This document shows positions 16,566-25,122 of a stretch of 64,000 bases of DNA, piece by piece. Origin of the DNA: Pedobacter planticolens (GTDB lineage: Bacteria; Bacteroidota; Bacteroidia; Sphingobacteriales; Sphingobacteriaceae). The position numbers and the translations under genes are program-made. The first letter of the stretch is position 1; the number at the start of each line of letters is the position of its first letter. The stretch is from positions 310,001-374,000 of the forward strand of contig NZ_WNXD01000002.1 of NCBI RefSeq assembly GCF_014172375.1. Direction: 5' to 3'. Below the pieces are notes generated by a model. That model made no database searches and had not been told where the DNA came from. It saw nothing but the letters and a program-made list of their open reading frames with translations.

Positions 16566-17873
16566 CTATTCCCCTAATAAATACCCTTTAAACCCTTCAA
16601 AATCCTTACCCAACTCATCATATAATTCCGGGTTGTTTTTAAGTGATTTCACTTGTTCTGGCAATTCAATTTTCGCCAACATTTCTTTTGAAAATACTTC
16701 TGGAAACTTACACACATGAGCAGTAGATAAAAACACTTTTGCGCTTTCATCATTTGGATTTTTTTCAGCGTAAGCTTTAGTCGCTAAATAAGCAATCGCC
16801 GTATGTGGACAAGCAACATAGTTAAATTTCTCAAAGATCTCTGCTATTCCTGCTAAGGTTTCATCGTCCGTAAAACGATATGCTTTTACCAATTCTTGAA
16901 GCACTTTCCTATCTTCCTTAAACAAATCCATAATGCGTACCCAATTACTTGGCGCACCAACATCCATTGCGTTGGCGTAGGTTTGTACAGATGGTTTAGT
17001 TTCGTAAACACCTGTTTCTAAAAAACGTGGAACGGTATCATTTGCATTGGTTGCTGCAATAAATTGATGAACTGGCAAGCCCATTTTGTAGGCTAATAAT
17101 CCCGCACCAATGTTCCCAAAGTTTCCGCTAGGCACAGAAAAAACAACATCACTAAAACCTTGTCTTTTTAATTGTGCATACGCATTGAAATAATAAAAAG
17201 TTTGCGGAATTAATCGTGCAATATTAATCGAGTTAGCAGAAGTTAATCTGAATTTCAAGTTCAATTCTTCATCAGCAAAAGCTTGTTTCACTAAAGCCTG
17301 ACAATCATCAAACGTTCCATCAACAGCTATTGCTCTAATGTTTTTACCATTGGTTGTTAACTGTAATCGTTGTACTTCGCTCACTTTTCCTTTCGGGAAT
17401 AAAATAGTAACTCTAGTATTCGGTACACCTAAAAACCCTAAAGCAACAGCACCTCCAGTATCGCCAGATGTGGCAACTAAAACATCCAATAACTGTTCCC
17501 CATCCTTTAAGAAATATGCCATTACCCGACTCATAAATCGAGCGCCAAAATCTTTAAAAGCTAAAGATGGACCATGAAATAATTCCAACACAAAAGTTTG
17601 TTCAGCCAATTTTACAACAGGTGCATCAAAGTTTGCCGCATCTTCAATTAAAGCTTTTAAATCAGCTGCTGGTATTTCATCCTTTAACAAAGTTGATGCA
17701 ATTTTATAAGCAATCTCTCGCAACGAATATTTTTCGATATTAGCTATAAACTCTTTTTCCAATTCAGGAATTTCCACTGGCATGTATAATCCTTTGTCTT
17801 GTGGCATACTATTAAAAACCGCTTCTTGAAAGGAAACACGTAGATCTTTGTTGTTGGTACTGTATAATTTCAT
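16566..17873 (-). CDS. thrC: threonine synthase ThrC
   Basis: 435 aa from the ATG at 17873 (MKLYSTNNKDLRVSF); an earlier in-frame ATG at 17936 would start inside the repeat spacer and is rejected. PLP enzyme converting O-phosphohomoserine to threonine. The PLP lysine is K107 in GPSLAFKDFGARFM; phosphate-binding motifs SGDTGGAVALGF and PSGNFGNIGAG follow. It is the last gene of the thr operon, separated from thrB by a 91-bp spacer with short repeats. Confidence 0.97.
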   Translation of the reverse strand: MKLYSTNNKDLRVSFQEAVFNSMPQDKGLYMPVEIPELEKEFIANIEKYSLREIAYKIASTLLKDEIPAADLKALIEDAANFDAPVVKLAEQTFVLELFHGPSLAFKDFGARFMSRVMAYFLKDGEQLLDVLVATSGDTGGAVALGFLGVPNTRVTILFPKGKVSEVQRLQLTTNGKNIRAIAVDGTFDDCQALVKQAFADEELNLKFRLTSANSINIARLIPQTFYYFNAYAQLKRQGFSDVVFSVPSGNFGNIGAGLLAYKMGLPVHQFIAATNANDTVPRFLETGVYETKPSVQTYANAMDVGAPSNWVRIMDLFKEDRKVLQELVKAYRFTDDETLAGIAEIFEKFNYVACPHTAIAYLATKAYAEKNPNDESAKVFLSTAHVCKFPEVFSKEMLAKIELPEQVKSLKNNPELYDELGKDFEGFKGYLLGE

Positions 17874-17880
17874 TTTAAAA

Positions 17881-17946
17881 AGGTTGGAAGATTGGAAGGT
17901 TGGAAGGTTGGAAGGTTTGGGAGCTTTATCCCTCAACCTTTACACC
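17881..17946. repeat. TTGGAAGG tandem words and hairpin between thrB and thrC
   Basis: An 8-bp word (GGTTGGAA with variants) is repeated about four times at 17881-17918. On the mRNA strand, AAGGTTGAGGG then CTCCCAAACCTT form an imperfect hairpin. No gene. Confidence 0.8.
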
Positions 17947-17964
17947 CTCAGCCCGCAACCTCAA

Positions 17965-18894
17965 TTACAATACTCTTGGTCCTTCAGCATTAACCGAAGA
18001 CACATAAGCATTACTATTAATATTTAATTGGGTTAAATGTTTTTGTTGAGCGTCAGTTATTTTTCGGGCAGTTGCCTCATCTTTAGCCAAAGCAAAAACA
18101 GATGGACCAGAGCCAGAAATACCGAAACCTACCGCTCCGTTTTCCATGGCTAATGCTCTCAAAGTTTCAAATCCAGGAATTAAAATAGAACGAGTTGGTT
18201 CTATTAAAACATCTTTCATACTTCTACCAACTAAATCGATATCATTCAAAAACAATCCACTTACCAAACCAGCCACATTTCCCCATTGGGTAACTGCATC
18301 CTTTAATAAAACCTTAGCACGTATCATTTGTCGGGCATCTTTTGTAGGCACTTCTACCTCTGGATAAACAATAGCAGCAAATAAATTTTTAGGCGTTGGC
18401 AAAGCGATTAAATCCAATGGTTCGTAACTGCGAACCAAAACAAATCCACCCATTAATGCAGGCGCTACATTATCTGCATGACCATAACCACAAGCCAATT
18501 CTTCACCTTTCATTGCAAATGGAACGAGTTCTTTTGCAGTTAGCAAATTACCCATTAGCTGATTAATCGCATACAATCCCGCAACTGTACTCGCCGAACT
18601 AGAACCTAATCCGCTACCAATTGGCATCTTTTTATGCAATTCGATTTCTACGCCAACATCTTCCCTATTTAAGTGCTTTAGATAATGTTGCACACTCGCA
18701 CTCACCGTGTTTTTTGCAGAATCTAATGGCAACCGACCATCATCTCCAGTAATTTTTAATAAACGAACCCCAGGCTCATCTACCAAACGCATTACAACTT
18801 CATCTCCAGGTTCATTTACGGCAAAACCTAAAACATCAAATCCACAAACCACATTGGCAACGGTAGCAGGGGCAAATACTTTTATTTCTTTCAT
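17965..18894 (-). CDS. thrB: homoserine kinase ThrB
   Basis: 309 aa (E. coli 310). GHMP kinase phosphorylating homoserine. Seen: the N-terminal FAPATVANVVCGFDVLGFA, the ATP loop PIGSGLGSSSAS at about 90-102, and the C-terminal GFGISGSGPSVFAL motif. It starts 3 bp after the DinB-like gene, so translation is coupled within the thr operon. Confidence 0.97.
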   Translation of the reverse strand: MKEIKVFAPATVANVVCGFDVLGFAVNEPGDEVVMRLVDEPGVRLLKITGDDGRLPLDSAKNTVSASVQHYLKHLNREDVGVEIELHKKMPIGSGLGSSSASTVAGLYAINQLMGNLLTAKELVPFAMKGEELACGYGHADNVAPALMGGFVLVRSYEPLDLIALPTPKNLFAAIVYPEVEVPTKDARQMIRAKVLLKDAVTQWGNVAGLVSGLFLNDIDLVGRSMKDVLIEPTRSILIPGFETLRALAMENGAVGFGISGSGPSVFALAKDEATARKITDAQQKHLTQLNINSNAYVSSVNAEGPRVL

Positions 18895-18897
18895 TTT

Positions 18898-19371
18898 TTA
18901 TTTGTGAGCGTTAAAATTGACGTCGTTTATTTGTTTTAAATGATAGTTTAAATGAACTATATAATCTTCAATAAAGTAAACCAGTGAGTGAACCTCTACC
19001 TTCCCTTTTCCCGTATCGCAAGTATTATCCAATTTACTTTGAGGAACTCTACCAATCACTCTCGCAACTTGATCATTTAATAATTTCCAGAGCGTTTTAA
19101 TATCCTCAATATCCATCTCCTGATAATTCTGATAGCTTACCCATTCATCTTGCTGATAAACAATCTTTGTTCCTTGTTCATATTGACCAACTATCAATCT
19201 CCTTAAATTATTAGAAGCGCTATCAATCAAATGTCCCAACAATTCTTTTCGAGACCATTTAACTGGGTTTGGTTTAGCATTCCAATCTTCATCACTAATA
19301 GTTTCAAAATCAAGCAAAGCCTTATCAACTATCAGCAATATTTCATCCTTTGCTTTTTCTACTAAACTCAT
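18898..19371 (-). CDS. DinB-like/YfiT-type putative metal-dependent enzyme
   Basis: 157 aa four-helix bundle of the DinB superfamily. Candidate metal ligands are spaced as in the family: H47 in LLGHLIDSASNN, and two histidines in DYIVHLNYHL near 140. Members include bacillithiol or mycothiol transferases and many of unknown role. It sits between thrA and thrB with gaps of 3 bp on each side, so it must be translated as part of the thr operon. No role in threonine synthesis is known. Confidence 0.85.
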   Translation of the reverse strand: MSLVEKAKDEILLIVDKALLDFETISDEDWNAKPNPVKWSRKELLGHLIDSASNNLRRLIVGQYEQGTKIVYQQDEWVSYQNYQEMDIEDIKTLWKLLNDQVARVIGRVPQSKLDNTCDTGKGKVEVHSLVYFIEDYIVHLNYHLKQINDVNFNAHK

Positions 19372-19374
19372 ATT

Positions 19375-21831
19375 TTATGCGTTTAAAGCACCAACATTTA
19401 TAATATCAGCAAAAACTCCCGCCGCAGTAACTTCAGCACCAGCACCTGGACCTTTCACTACCAACGGACGTTCTTTATATCTATCAGTAGTAAACGAGAT
19501 AATATTATCACTACCAGAAAGCATATAAAATGGATGGTTTTCATCTACCATTTGTAAAGTGATAGACGCTTTACCATCTTCCAATTTGCCTATGTACCTC
19601 AATACCTTTTTGCTCGCTTCCGCTTCTTCCTTCAACTTTGTAAAATAGTCTGCATTTAATTCCAATTGTTTGTAAAACTTTTCAACAGTTGGCGCTTGTA
19701 AACAAGCATCTGGCAACATATTCTGAATACTTACATCGGCTTCTTCGAAAGCATAACCTGCATCACGAGCTAAAATTAACATCTTCCGCATAAAATCTTT
19801 TCCATTCAAATCATCACGAGGATCTGGTTCAGTATAGCCTTTTTCTTGTGCTTCCTTTACAATTTCATGGAAAACTGCATCGCCTTTAAAGTGATTAAAG
19901 ATGTAAGAAATTGTTCCCGAAAGGATAGCTTCAATTCGAGCAATTTTATCGCCACTCATCATCAAATCTTTTAGCGTTCTGATGATAGGCAAGCCCGCAC
20001 CCACATTGGTTTCGTAATAAAAGTCTACACCAAATTTGCGAGCTGTATTTTTAAACGTCTCGTATTGCGCAAAACTAGCCGAGTTACCAATTTTATTACA
20101 CGTAACTACAGAAATACTGGCTTCGAAAACACCTTGGTAAAAAGGTACAGGTTGCGGACTAGCAGTATTATCTACAAACATACAGTTTGGTAAGTTCATA
20201 GCCTTCATTTGTGCAATAAATCCTTCCAAATTAGCAGTTTCACCTTGTGTATTTAGTGTGTCTTCCCAGTTCTCTAAAGCTATGCCATTGGGCGATAAAA
20301 GCATTTTTCGAGTATTACTCACACCCATTACTTTCACCTGCAAATCGTTGTTTTTAGCCAAGAAAGGCATTTGAATCTGCAATTGTTTAAATAATGTTTT
20401 ACCAATATTTCCAGTTCCCAAACAGAATATATGCAGGGTTTTATTCAGCGAAGTATAAAACGCATCATGCACCGCATTTACCGCTTTAGATAAATCCGCT
20501 TTCGCAATAATTACCGAGATATTATATTCCGATGATCCTTGCGCAATCGCATGAACATTCACACCATTTCTACCCAATGCATGAAACAATTTGCCCGAAA
20601 TACCAGGTGTATGTTTCATGTTTTCACCAACAATAGCTAAAACCGCCAAACCATTTTCTACTTCAGGTTTATCTAGCTTTTTAGCCTGTAATTCCAAATC
20701 AAACTCTTTCGAAATCAGTTTTACTGCCTTAACAGCATCCGAAGGTTTTACAGCAAAAGTGATACTATGTTCAGACGATGATTGAGTAATCAGCACTACA
20801 TTAATCTGCTCTCGCGATAGCAAAGAAAACAATCTGCCGCTAAAACCTGCCTTACCAACCATGCCGCTTCCAGCCAAGTTTACAATACTTATTTCATCAA
20901 TAGATGAGATACCTTTTATAGGCAAAGCCGATGTTTTTGCACCATGACGAATGTAAGTTCCTTCAAAATCCACATCAAAAGTGTTTTTAATTACAATCGG
21001 TATTTGCTTTAAAAAAGCAGGCGTCATTGTAGGCGGATAAATAACTTTTGCCCCAAAGTACGACAACTCCATTGCTTCGATATAACTTAATTCTGGTAAT
21101 GAAAATGCTTTTTTCACCATTCTAGGGTCGGCAGTCATCATTCCATTTACATCAGTCCAAATTTGTATTTCGCTAGCATTTAGCGCCGAACCTAAAATTG
21201 CAGCCGTATAATCGCTACCACCCCTACCCAAAGTAGTTACACGATTTGCATCATTACTCGCAATAAAACCAGTAACAAAAAGCATCTTACCCGCATTGGT
21301 TTCATAAAAATCTTTAACCAAGAAATCAGTTAATTGCGTATTTACTTTTGCTTGCCCAAAATTGCCATCGGTTTTCACAAATTGAGTTGCATCTGCAAAA
21401 ACCGCTTCCGGAAACTTTTGTTTTGCAATGTGGCAAACCATAAAGGTCGAGCAGCGTTCGCCATAACTCAACACTAAATCTTTAGCCTGTAAGCTCAATT
21501 CTTGCAAATTATAAACAGCCTGCAACAATTCTTCTAACTCATTAAAATACAATTTCAACTTTGTTAAAACCGGGTTCTGAGCCGATGCAGGCAACAAAGC
21601 TCTAATCACATCAAAATGGCGCTGCTCCAATGCCTTTAGCTCTTCACTATAATCTTGCCCCAAAGCAGCTTTATCAGCCATTGCCGTAAGCAAATTAGTT
21701 ACGCCACTCATTGCCGATAAAACCACTATCGGTTTTTCTTGCTGCTCATTTTCTTTCGCTAAAATGTTCAATAAAGCAGTAATGCTTTCTACCGAACCTA
21801 CAGATGTACCGCCAAATTTTAAGATGTTCAT
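19375..21831 (-). CDS. thrA: bifunctional aspartokinase / homoserine dehydrogenase I
   Basis: 818 aa (E. coli ThrA 820). The N-terminal aspartokinase (1-about 300) has KFGGTS at 5-10 and GRGGSDYTA; two ACT domains (about 310-450, e.g. GENMKHTPGISGKLF) give threonine feedback; the C-terminal homoserine dehydrogenase starts with FCLGTGNIGK at about 468 and has the ANLEGF and CNKIGN regions and a GTISYIFN motif. It is the first enzyme gene of the operon, 10 bp behind the leader terminator. Confidence 0.97.
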   Translation of the reverse strand: MNILKFGGTSVGSVESITALLNILAKENEQQEKPIVVLSAMSGVTNLLTAMADKAALGQDYSEELKALEQRHFDVIRALLPASAQNPVLTKLKLYFNELEELLQAVYNLQELSLQAKDLVLSYGERCSTFMVCHIAKQKFPEAVFADATQFVKTDGNFGQAKVNTQLTDFLVKDFYETNAGKMLFVTGFIASNDANRVTTLGRGGSDYTAAILGSALNASEIQIWTDVNGMMTADPRMVKKAFSLPELSYIEAMELSYFGAKVIYPPTMTPAFLKQIPIVIKNTFDVDFEGTYIRHGAKTSALPIKGISSIDEISIVNLAGSGMVGKAGFSGRLFSLLSREQINVVLITQSSSEHSITFAVKPSDAVKAVKLISKEFDLELQAKKLDKPEVENGLAVLAIVGENMKHTPGISGKLFHALGRNGVNVHAIAQGSSEYNISVIIAKADLSKAVNAVHDAFYTSLNKTLHIFCLGTGNIGKTLFKQLQIQMPFLAKNNDLQVKVMGVSNTRKMLLSPNGIALENWEDTLNTQGETANLEGFIAQMKAMNLPNCMFVDNTASPQPVPFYQGVFEASISVVTCNKIGNSASFAQYETFKNTARKFGVDFYYETNVGAGLPIIRTLKDLMMSGDKIARIEAILSGTISYIFNHFKGDAVFHEIVKEAQEKGYTEPDPRDDLNGKDFMRKMLILARDAGYAFEEADVSIQNMLPDACLQAPTVEKFYKQLELNADYFTKLKEEAEASKKVLRYIGKLEDGKASITLQMVDENHPFYMLSGSDNIISFTTDRYKERPLVVKGPGAGAEVTAAGVFADIINVGALNA

Positions 21832-21841
21832 AATTATAAGT

Positions 21842-21878
21842 AAAAAAAAAGCGCTCCCGATTTTGTCGGGAGCGCTTT
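21842..21878 (-). terminator. thr operon attenuator (leader terminator)
   Basis: On the mRNA strand a perfect 13-bp stem (21866-21878 with 21848-21860) and a run of nine U end 10 bp before the thrA ATG. A terminator at this place only makes sense as an attenuator. The 5' arm can instead pair with GGGAAACGCT at the end of the leader peptide gene (AGCG and TCCC blocks), forming an antiterminator. Confidence 0.9.
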
Positions 21879-21904
21879 GTATGTTGAGTGTTTAAATTAT
21901 ACCA

Positions 21905-21976
21905 CTAGCGTTTCCCCATCAGGCACTGGCCTGTTGTTGATGTAATAATGGTAATAATCGTGTTGTTAAAAATCAT
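21905..21976 (-). CDS. thr operon leader peptide (ThrL-like, 23 aa)
   Basis: ATG at 21976, preceded by AAGAAAG, stop TAG at 21905-21907. The 23-residue peptide contains TIITIITSTT: five Thr and five Ile in all, the two amino acids that depend on ThrA. This is the arrangement of E. coli thrL, unrelated in sequence. The last codons (GGG AAA CGC) lie in the segment that can pair with the terminator's 5' arm, so a ribosome stalled at Thr/Ile codons would free it and allow read-through into thrA. Too short for routine gene calls. Confidence 0.9.
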   Translation of the reverse strand: MIFNNTIITIITSTTGQCLMGKR

Positions 21977-22149
21977 TTCTTTCTTAGTGTATTTTCTACA
22001 CCGCTAAGTAGAGGAATATTTTTTACAATGTCAAGTGTTATTTTAAAATAATTTGATTTTTTTATGAAATCCATTAATGAGTTGCAAAATTTGCAACAAT
22101 AAGCAGATTTCAATATCTTTTTGAAAAGGTTTTACAGTATTCCATCGGA

Positions 22150-22260
22150 TTAGTTCTGCCCCGCTATGCACTACAATCTTTTTTGTACCGCCATCCTGAG
22201 CGTAGTCGAAGGACCAGCAACACAAAAAAGTATTTTCGTTACTATCGGGTTTAAAAACAA
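22150..22260. repeat. dispersed intergenic repeat, copy B, with REP core
   Basis: TACAATCTTTTTTGT (22172-22186) then CATCCTGAGCGTAGTCGAAGGA, then CAACACAAAAAAGTATTTTC and ATCGGGTTTA. The flanks match the copy at 45295-45430 although the hairpin core differs. The flanks themselves are near complements (AAAAAAG with CTTTTTT), so the unit folds as one stem-loop. Confidence 0.75.
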
Positions 22261-22317
22261 AAGCCTGTTCCTGACATTACCCAAAAAACCTAAACCTAAC
22301 ACAAGTAGAAACCCTAC

Positions 22318-22401
22318 CCGTCCTTTCCATGAAAATGGAAATCATAATGCGTAAAAAACCTCCTATTGCATTACGATTCCCAATCAAGTTGGGAAGGACG
22401 G
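22318..22401. repeat. 84-bp imperfect cruciform with nested hairpins
   Basis: Arms 22318-22350 and 22368-22401 begin and end with exact complements (CCGTCCTT/AAGGACGG; ATAATGC/GCATTA), and each arm holds its own small hairpin (CCATgaaaATGG; CCCAATCaaGTTGGG). The result is a two-armed cross. No gene. Confidence 0.75.
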
Positions 22402-22433
22402 TTAGGACGTTTATTTTATTAAATAACATAAAG

Positions 22434-22475
22434 GAGATTGCCACGGCTTAAAAAAAACAAGCCTCGCAAAGACGA
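22434..22475. repeat. REP-like unit (GAGATTGC ... TCGCAAAGACG)
   Basis: GAGATTGC, a small GGCTT/AAGCC hairpin, then TCGCAAAGACG: the reverse complement form of the unit at 5259-5292, with conserved ends and a replaced middle. Confidence 0.7.
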
Positions 22476-22656
22476 CCGCCTAACAACCAATCCCAAACTA
22501 CAACCCACTCCCAAGAACGAGGACCGGCCTTGTAGCATCCCGAAGGAGAAAGCATTAAACCGAGTAGCTTTTCGCTACGAGCTCAAACAAACAATTAAAA
22601 ACAATAAATCAACTTGTTTAAACTTGCGCAATACCTTCCAAAAACCACAACCCAAA

Positions 22657-22697
22657 ACAGAATGCAGTTCCGATCCTTCATCGGGACCTTATTCTGT
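22657..22697. repeat. imperfect hairpin
   Basis: ACAGAAT with ATTCTGT (22657-22663 and 22691-22697) and inner CCGAT/ATCGG. Between 22476 and 22887 I see no other structure and no credible gene; two short open frames there have no start context and lack coding features. Confidence 0.55.
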
Positions 22698-22887
22698 TGC
22701 CCTAAAAGTTTTGATAGCTTAATCCGAGAGATGATACTAAGCCTTGATCTTTTGTTTCTTTTCTATCAAGAGATACTGTGAAGCATTCTTGAATACCCCT
22801 AAAATAAACACTCATGAAAAACGAAAGAGCCACAGCGGCGGCGAGCTGAAAAATAAACCTAGTACCCACTTCTATAGAACAACCAAT

Positions 22888-23128
22888 ATTACTCCCGCTT
22901 TTATAAACATTACTCCGTCTTATGCATACTTCACTCCCACTTATATCTAAGTTGCTCCGACTTTTATCACCTGCACTTCTACAAAGATCAACTTAACTCC
23001 ATCTTTTAGCAATGTTACTCCCATTTATATCAATAGTACTCCGTCTTTTATCACCAGTACTTCCGATAATATCAACTTCATTCCCTATTATACCATAGTT
23101 ACTCCCACTTTTAACACCTGCACCACCA
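22888..23128. repeat. degenerate tandem array, exact 21-bp period, about 12 units
   Basis: The anchor word ACTCC (with variants ACTTC, GCTCC, ATTCC) begins at 22891, 22912, 22933, 22954, 22975, 22996, 23017, 23038, 23059, 23080, 23101 and 23122: twelve places, each exactly 21 bp apart, without one insertion or deletion although the units differ strongly. On the minus strand one frame reads as a heptapeptide repeat (roughly D-K-x-G/R-S-N/T-x) with a single stop codon and no start codon. Confidence 0.85.
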
Positions 23129-23278
23129 CATTTCCTTTAGCAAGCCTTATTTCCTTTCACAATTTCGTCTAAACTAAAACCAACAACAGTAGAAATACAT
23201 TGCATCATTCCCATTTCACACACATATTATATAATCATTTTTATGCATGTAATGATATTACTACCTTTATGGCATAAT

Positions 23279-24199
23279 ATGCAAGGATTAGTTATAAAAT
23301 CTACAGGGAGTTGGTACCAAGTTTATGCCGAGGATGGCAAAAATTACGATTGCCGAATTAAAGGTAAATTCAGGATACAGGGCATACAAACCACTAATCC
23401 AATTGCCGTTGGCGATAAAGTTGGCTTTGAATTAGAACCCAATGCAGCAACCGGCGTGATTGATAAATTAGAAGAACGGAAGAACTACATCATCCGTAAA
23501 TCCATTAATTTAAGTAAGCAAGCACAAATTATTGCCGCCAATTTAGATCAAGCCTTTCTAATTGTTACGTTGGCATCCCCACGCACATCTTTAGGTTTTA
23601 TAGATCGCTTTTTAGTTACTTCCGAAGCATACAGCATCCCAACTTGCCTAATATTTAACAAACTCGATTTATTTAGTAAACAAGGTTTAGAAATTTTAGC
23701 AGAGTACAAAGCAATTTACGAACGAATTGGATATCCATGTTATGAGGTTTCGGCCTTAAAGGGTACAAATGTTGAACAAATTAAAGACTTACTAAAAGAT
23801 AAAACCACTTTATTTTCGGGGCATTCAGGCGTTGGGAAATCGAGTTTAATTAATGCCTTACTCCCTGGCTTCGACATTAAAACAGGCGAAATTTCTGATT
23901 GGAGCGATAAAGGTCAACACACTACAACTTTTGCAGAAATGCACACCTTACCTTTTGGCGGTTATTTAATTGATACCCCCGGAATTAGAGAATTAGGTAT
24001 TTTCGATATTAAACCTGAAGAATTAAGCCATTATTTTGTAGAGATGCGGGAACGTTTAAACCAATGTCGTTTTAACAATTGCAGACACGTAAACGAACCA
24101 GGCTGCGCAGTAATTAAAGCAGTAGAAAATGGCGAAATTGAGATAAGCAGATACGAAAGTTATCTAAGCATTTTTCATGGTAATGATACGAGAGCCTAG
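23279..24199 (+). CDS. rsgA: ribosome small-subunit GTPase RsgA
   Basis: 306 aa from the ATG at 23279 (MQGLVIKSTGSWYQV), the family's normal N-terminus; the ATG at 23243 would add 12 atypical residues. RsgA is the late 30S-maturation GTPase. It has an OB fold (1-about 70), a circularly permuted GTPase (FNKLDLF, then [12 protein letters not shown], then DTPGIREL) and a C-terminal zinc site of Cys and His residues (CRFNNCRHVNEPGC). A -7-like box TACCTTTA at 23262-23269 implies a very short leader. Confidence 0.96.
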   Translation: MQGLVIKSTGSWYQVYAEDGKNYDCRIKGKFRIQGIQTTNPIAVGDKVGFELEPNAATGVIDKLEERKNYIIRKSINLSKQAQIIAANLDQAFLIVTLASPRTSLGFIDRFLVTSEAYSIPTCLIFNKLDLFSKQGLEILAEYKAIYERIGYPCYEVSALKGTNVEQIKDLLKDKTTLFSGHSGVGKSSLINALLPGFDIKTGEISDWSDKGQHTTTFAEMHTLPFGGYLIDTPGIRELGIFDIKPEELSHYFVEMRERLNQCRFNNCRHVNEPGCAVIKAVENGEIEISRYESYLSIFHGNDTRA

Positions 24200-24266
24200 A
24201 GATTGCGAGTTGTTAGTTCGAATCAAATCCAAACTAATGAACATAATGAGCTAATGAACTTTATAT

Positions 24267-24725
24267 ATGAGAGCAGTTTTACAAAGAGTTACACAAGCAA
24301 GCTGTACAGTAGATGACAAAATTACTGGAGCAATTGATACTGGATTTTTAGTGCTATTAGGTATTGAGGATGCAGATACACAAGAAGATTTAGAATGGTT
24401 GGCACAAAAAATTGCTAACATGCGAGTTTTTGGAGATGAAAATGGATTGATGAATAAAGCATTAGCTGATATTGATGGTAATATTTTATTAATTAGTCAG
24501 TTTACATTATTTGCAGCTACTAAAAAAGGAAACAGACCTGGATTTACAAGGGCTGCCAGACCTGATAAAGCTATTCCGATGTATGAAGAAATGATTAGAA
24601 CTTTATCAGCTTTACTAAATAAGGAAATAGCATGCGGCATTTTTGGTGCCGATATGAAAATTAGCTTAGTAAATGATGGGCCAGTTACAATTATAATGGA
24701 CACGAAAGATAAAGATAACCACTAA
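24267..24725 (+). CDS. dtd: D-aminoacyl-tRNA deacylase Dtd
   Basis: 152 aa. It hydrolyses D-aminoacyl-tRNAs. Diagnostic motifs are present: MRAVLQRVTQASC at the start, SQFTLFA (about 76-82) and NRPGFTRAA with the cross-subunit Gly-Pro (about 90). Full length. It follows rsgA and precedes the MazG-like gene by 10 bp, suggesting one transcript. Confidence 0.96.
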   Translation: MRAVLQRVTQASCTVDDKITGAIDTGFLVLLGIEDADTQEDLEWLAQKIANMRVFGDENGLMNKALADIDGNILLISQFTLFAATKKGNRPGFTRAARPDKAIPMYEEMIRTLSALLNKEIACGIFGADMKISLVNDGPVTIIMDTKDKDNH

Positions 24726-24735
24726 CATAAATAAT

Positions 24736-25062
24736 ATGACCATCGAACAAGCACAAGAAACCGTAGACAACTGGATTAAATCTACTGGAATTCGTTATTT
24801 TAATGAGTTAACGAATACAGCTATTTTGATGGAAGAAGTTGGTGAAGTTGCTCGTATTATGTCGAGAAAATATGGTGAGCAGTCTTTTAAAAAGAGCGAC
24901 GAAGAAGTAAACTTAGCAGATGAAATGGCTGATGTTTTATTTGTTTTAATCTGCCTTGCCAACCAAACTGGCATAGATTTAAACGATGCACTGATTAAAA
25001 ATTTAGAGAAGAAAACTATTCGTGATGCAGATAGACATGAGAATAACGAGAAGTTGAAATAG
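24736..25062 (+). CDS. MazG-like nucleotide pyrophosphohydrolase
   Basis: 108 aa all-alpha NTP-PPase of the MazG type. The metal-binding pattern is visible as EEVGEVARIM (about 34-43) and NLADEMADVLFVLICLA (about 61-77), i.e. ExxE followed by ExxD. Such single-domain members hydrolyse non-canonical or selected dNTPs. Substrate unknown. Confidence 0.88.
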   Translation: MTIEQAQETVDNWIKSTGIRYFNELTNTAILMEEVGEVARIMSRKYGEQSFKKSDEEVNLADEMADVLFVLICLANQTGIDLNDALIKNLEKKTIRDADRHENNEKLK

Positions 25063-25112
25063 TTATGGGTTGTTGGGTCTACATCCAAACTGGCAACTTG
25101 CAACTCATAACT
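25061..25112. terminator. hairpin between converging genes (weak bidirectional terminator candidate)
   Basis: AGTTATGGGTTG (25061-25072) pairs with CAACTCATAACT (25101-25112) through 12 positions with one G-U pair. It starts at the stop codon of the MazG-like gene and precedes the converging HIT gene. There is no strong U-tract. Confidence 0.45.
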
Positions 25113-25122
25113 CGTAACAAAA

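Noticed and set aside
17874..17936. Upstream ATG extending thrC by 21 residues
   Set aside because: The extension is the translation of the GGTTGGAA repeat spacer; threonine synthases begin as at 17873.
21842..21878. Terminator of a plus-strand gene
   Set aside because: No plus-strand gene ends upstream; on that strand there is no U-tract after the stem (TTTGTATG), whereas the minus strand has nine U.
22166..22950. Three open frames (22166-22354, 22438-22722, 22744-22950) in the large spacer
   Set aside because: They run through REP units, hairpins and the first 21-bp repeats, have no start context, and their translations are low in hydrophobic core patterns.
22888..23128. CRISPR array
   Set aside because: Units are only 21 bp, contiguous without unique spacers, and no cas genes are near. 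The same holds for 45458-45580.
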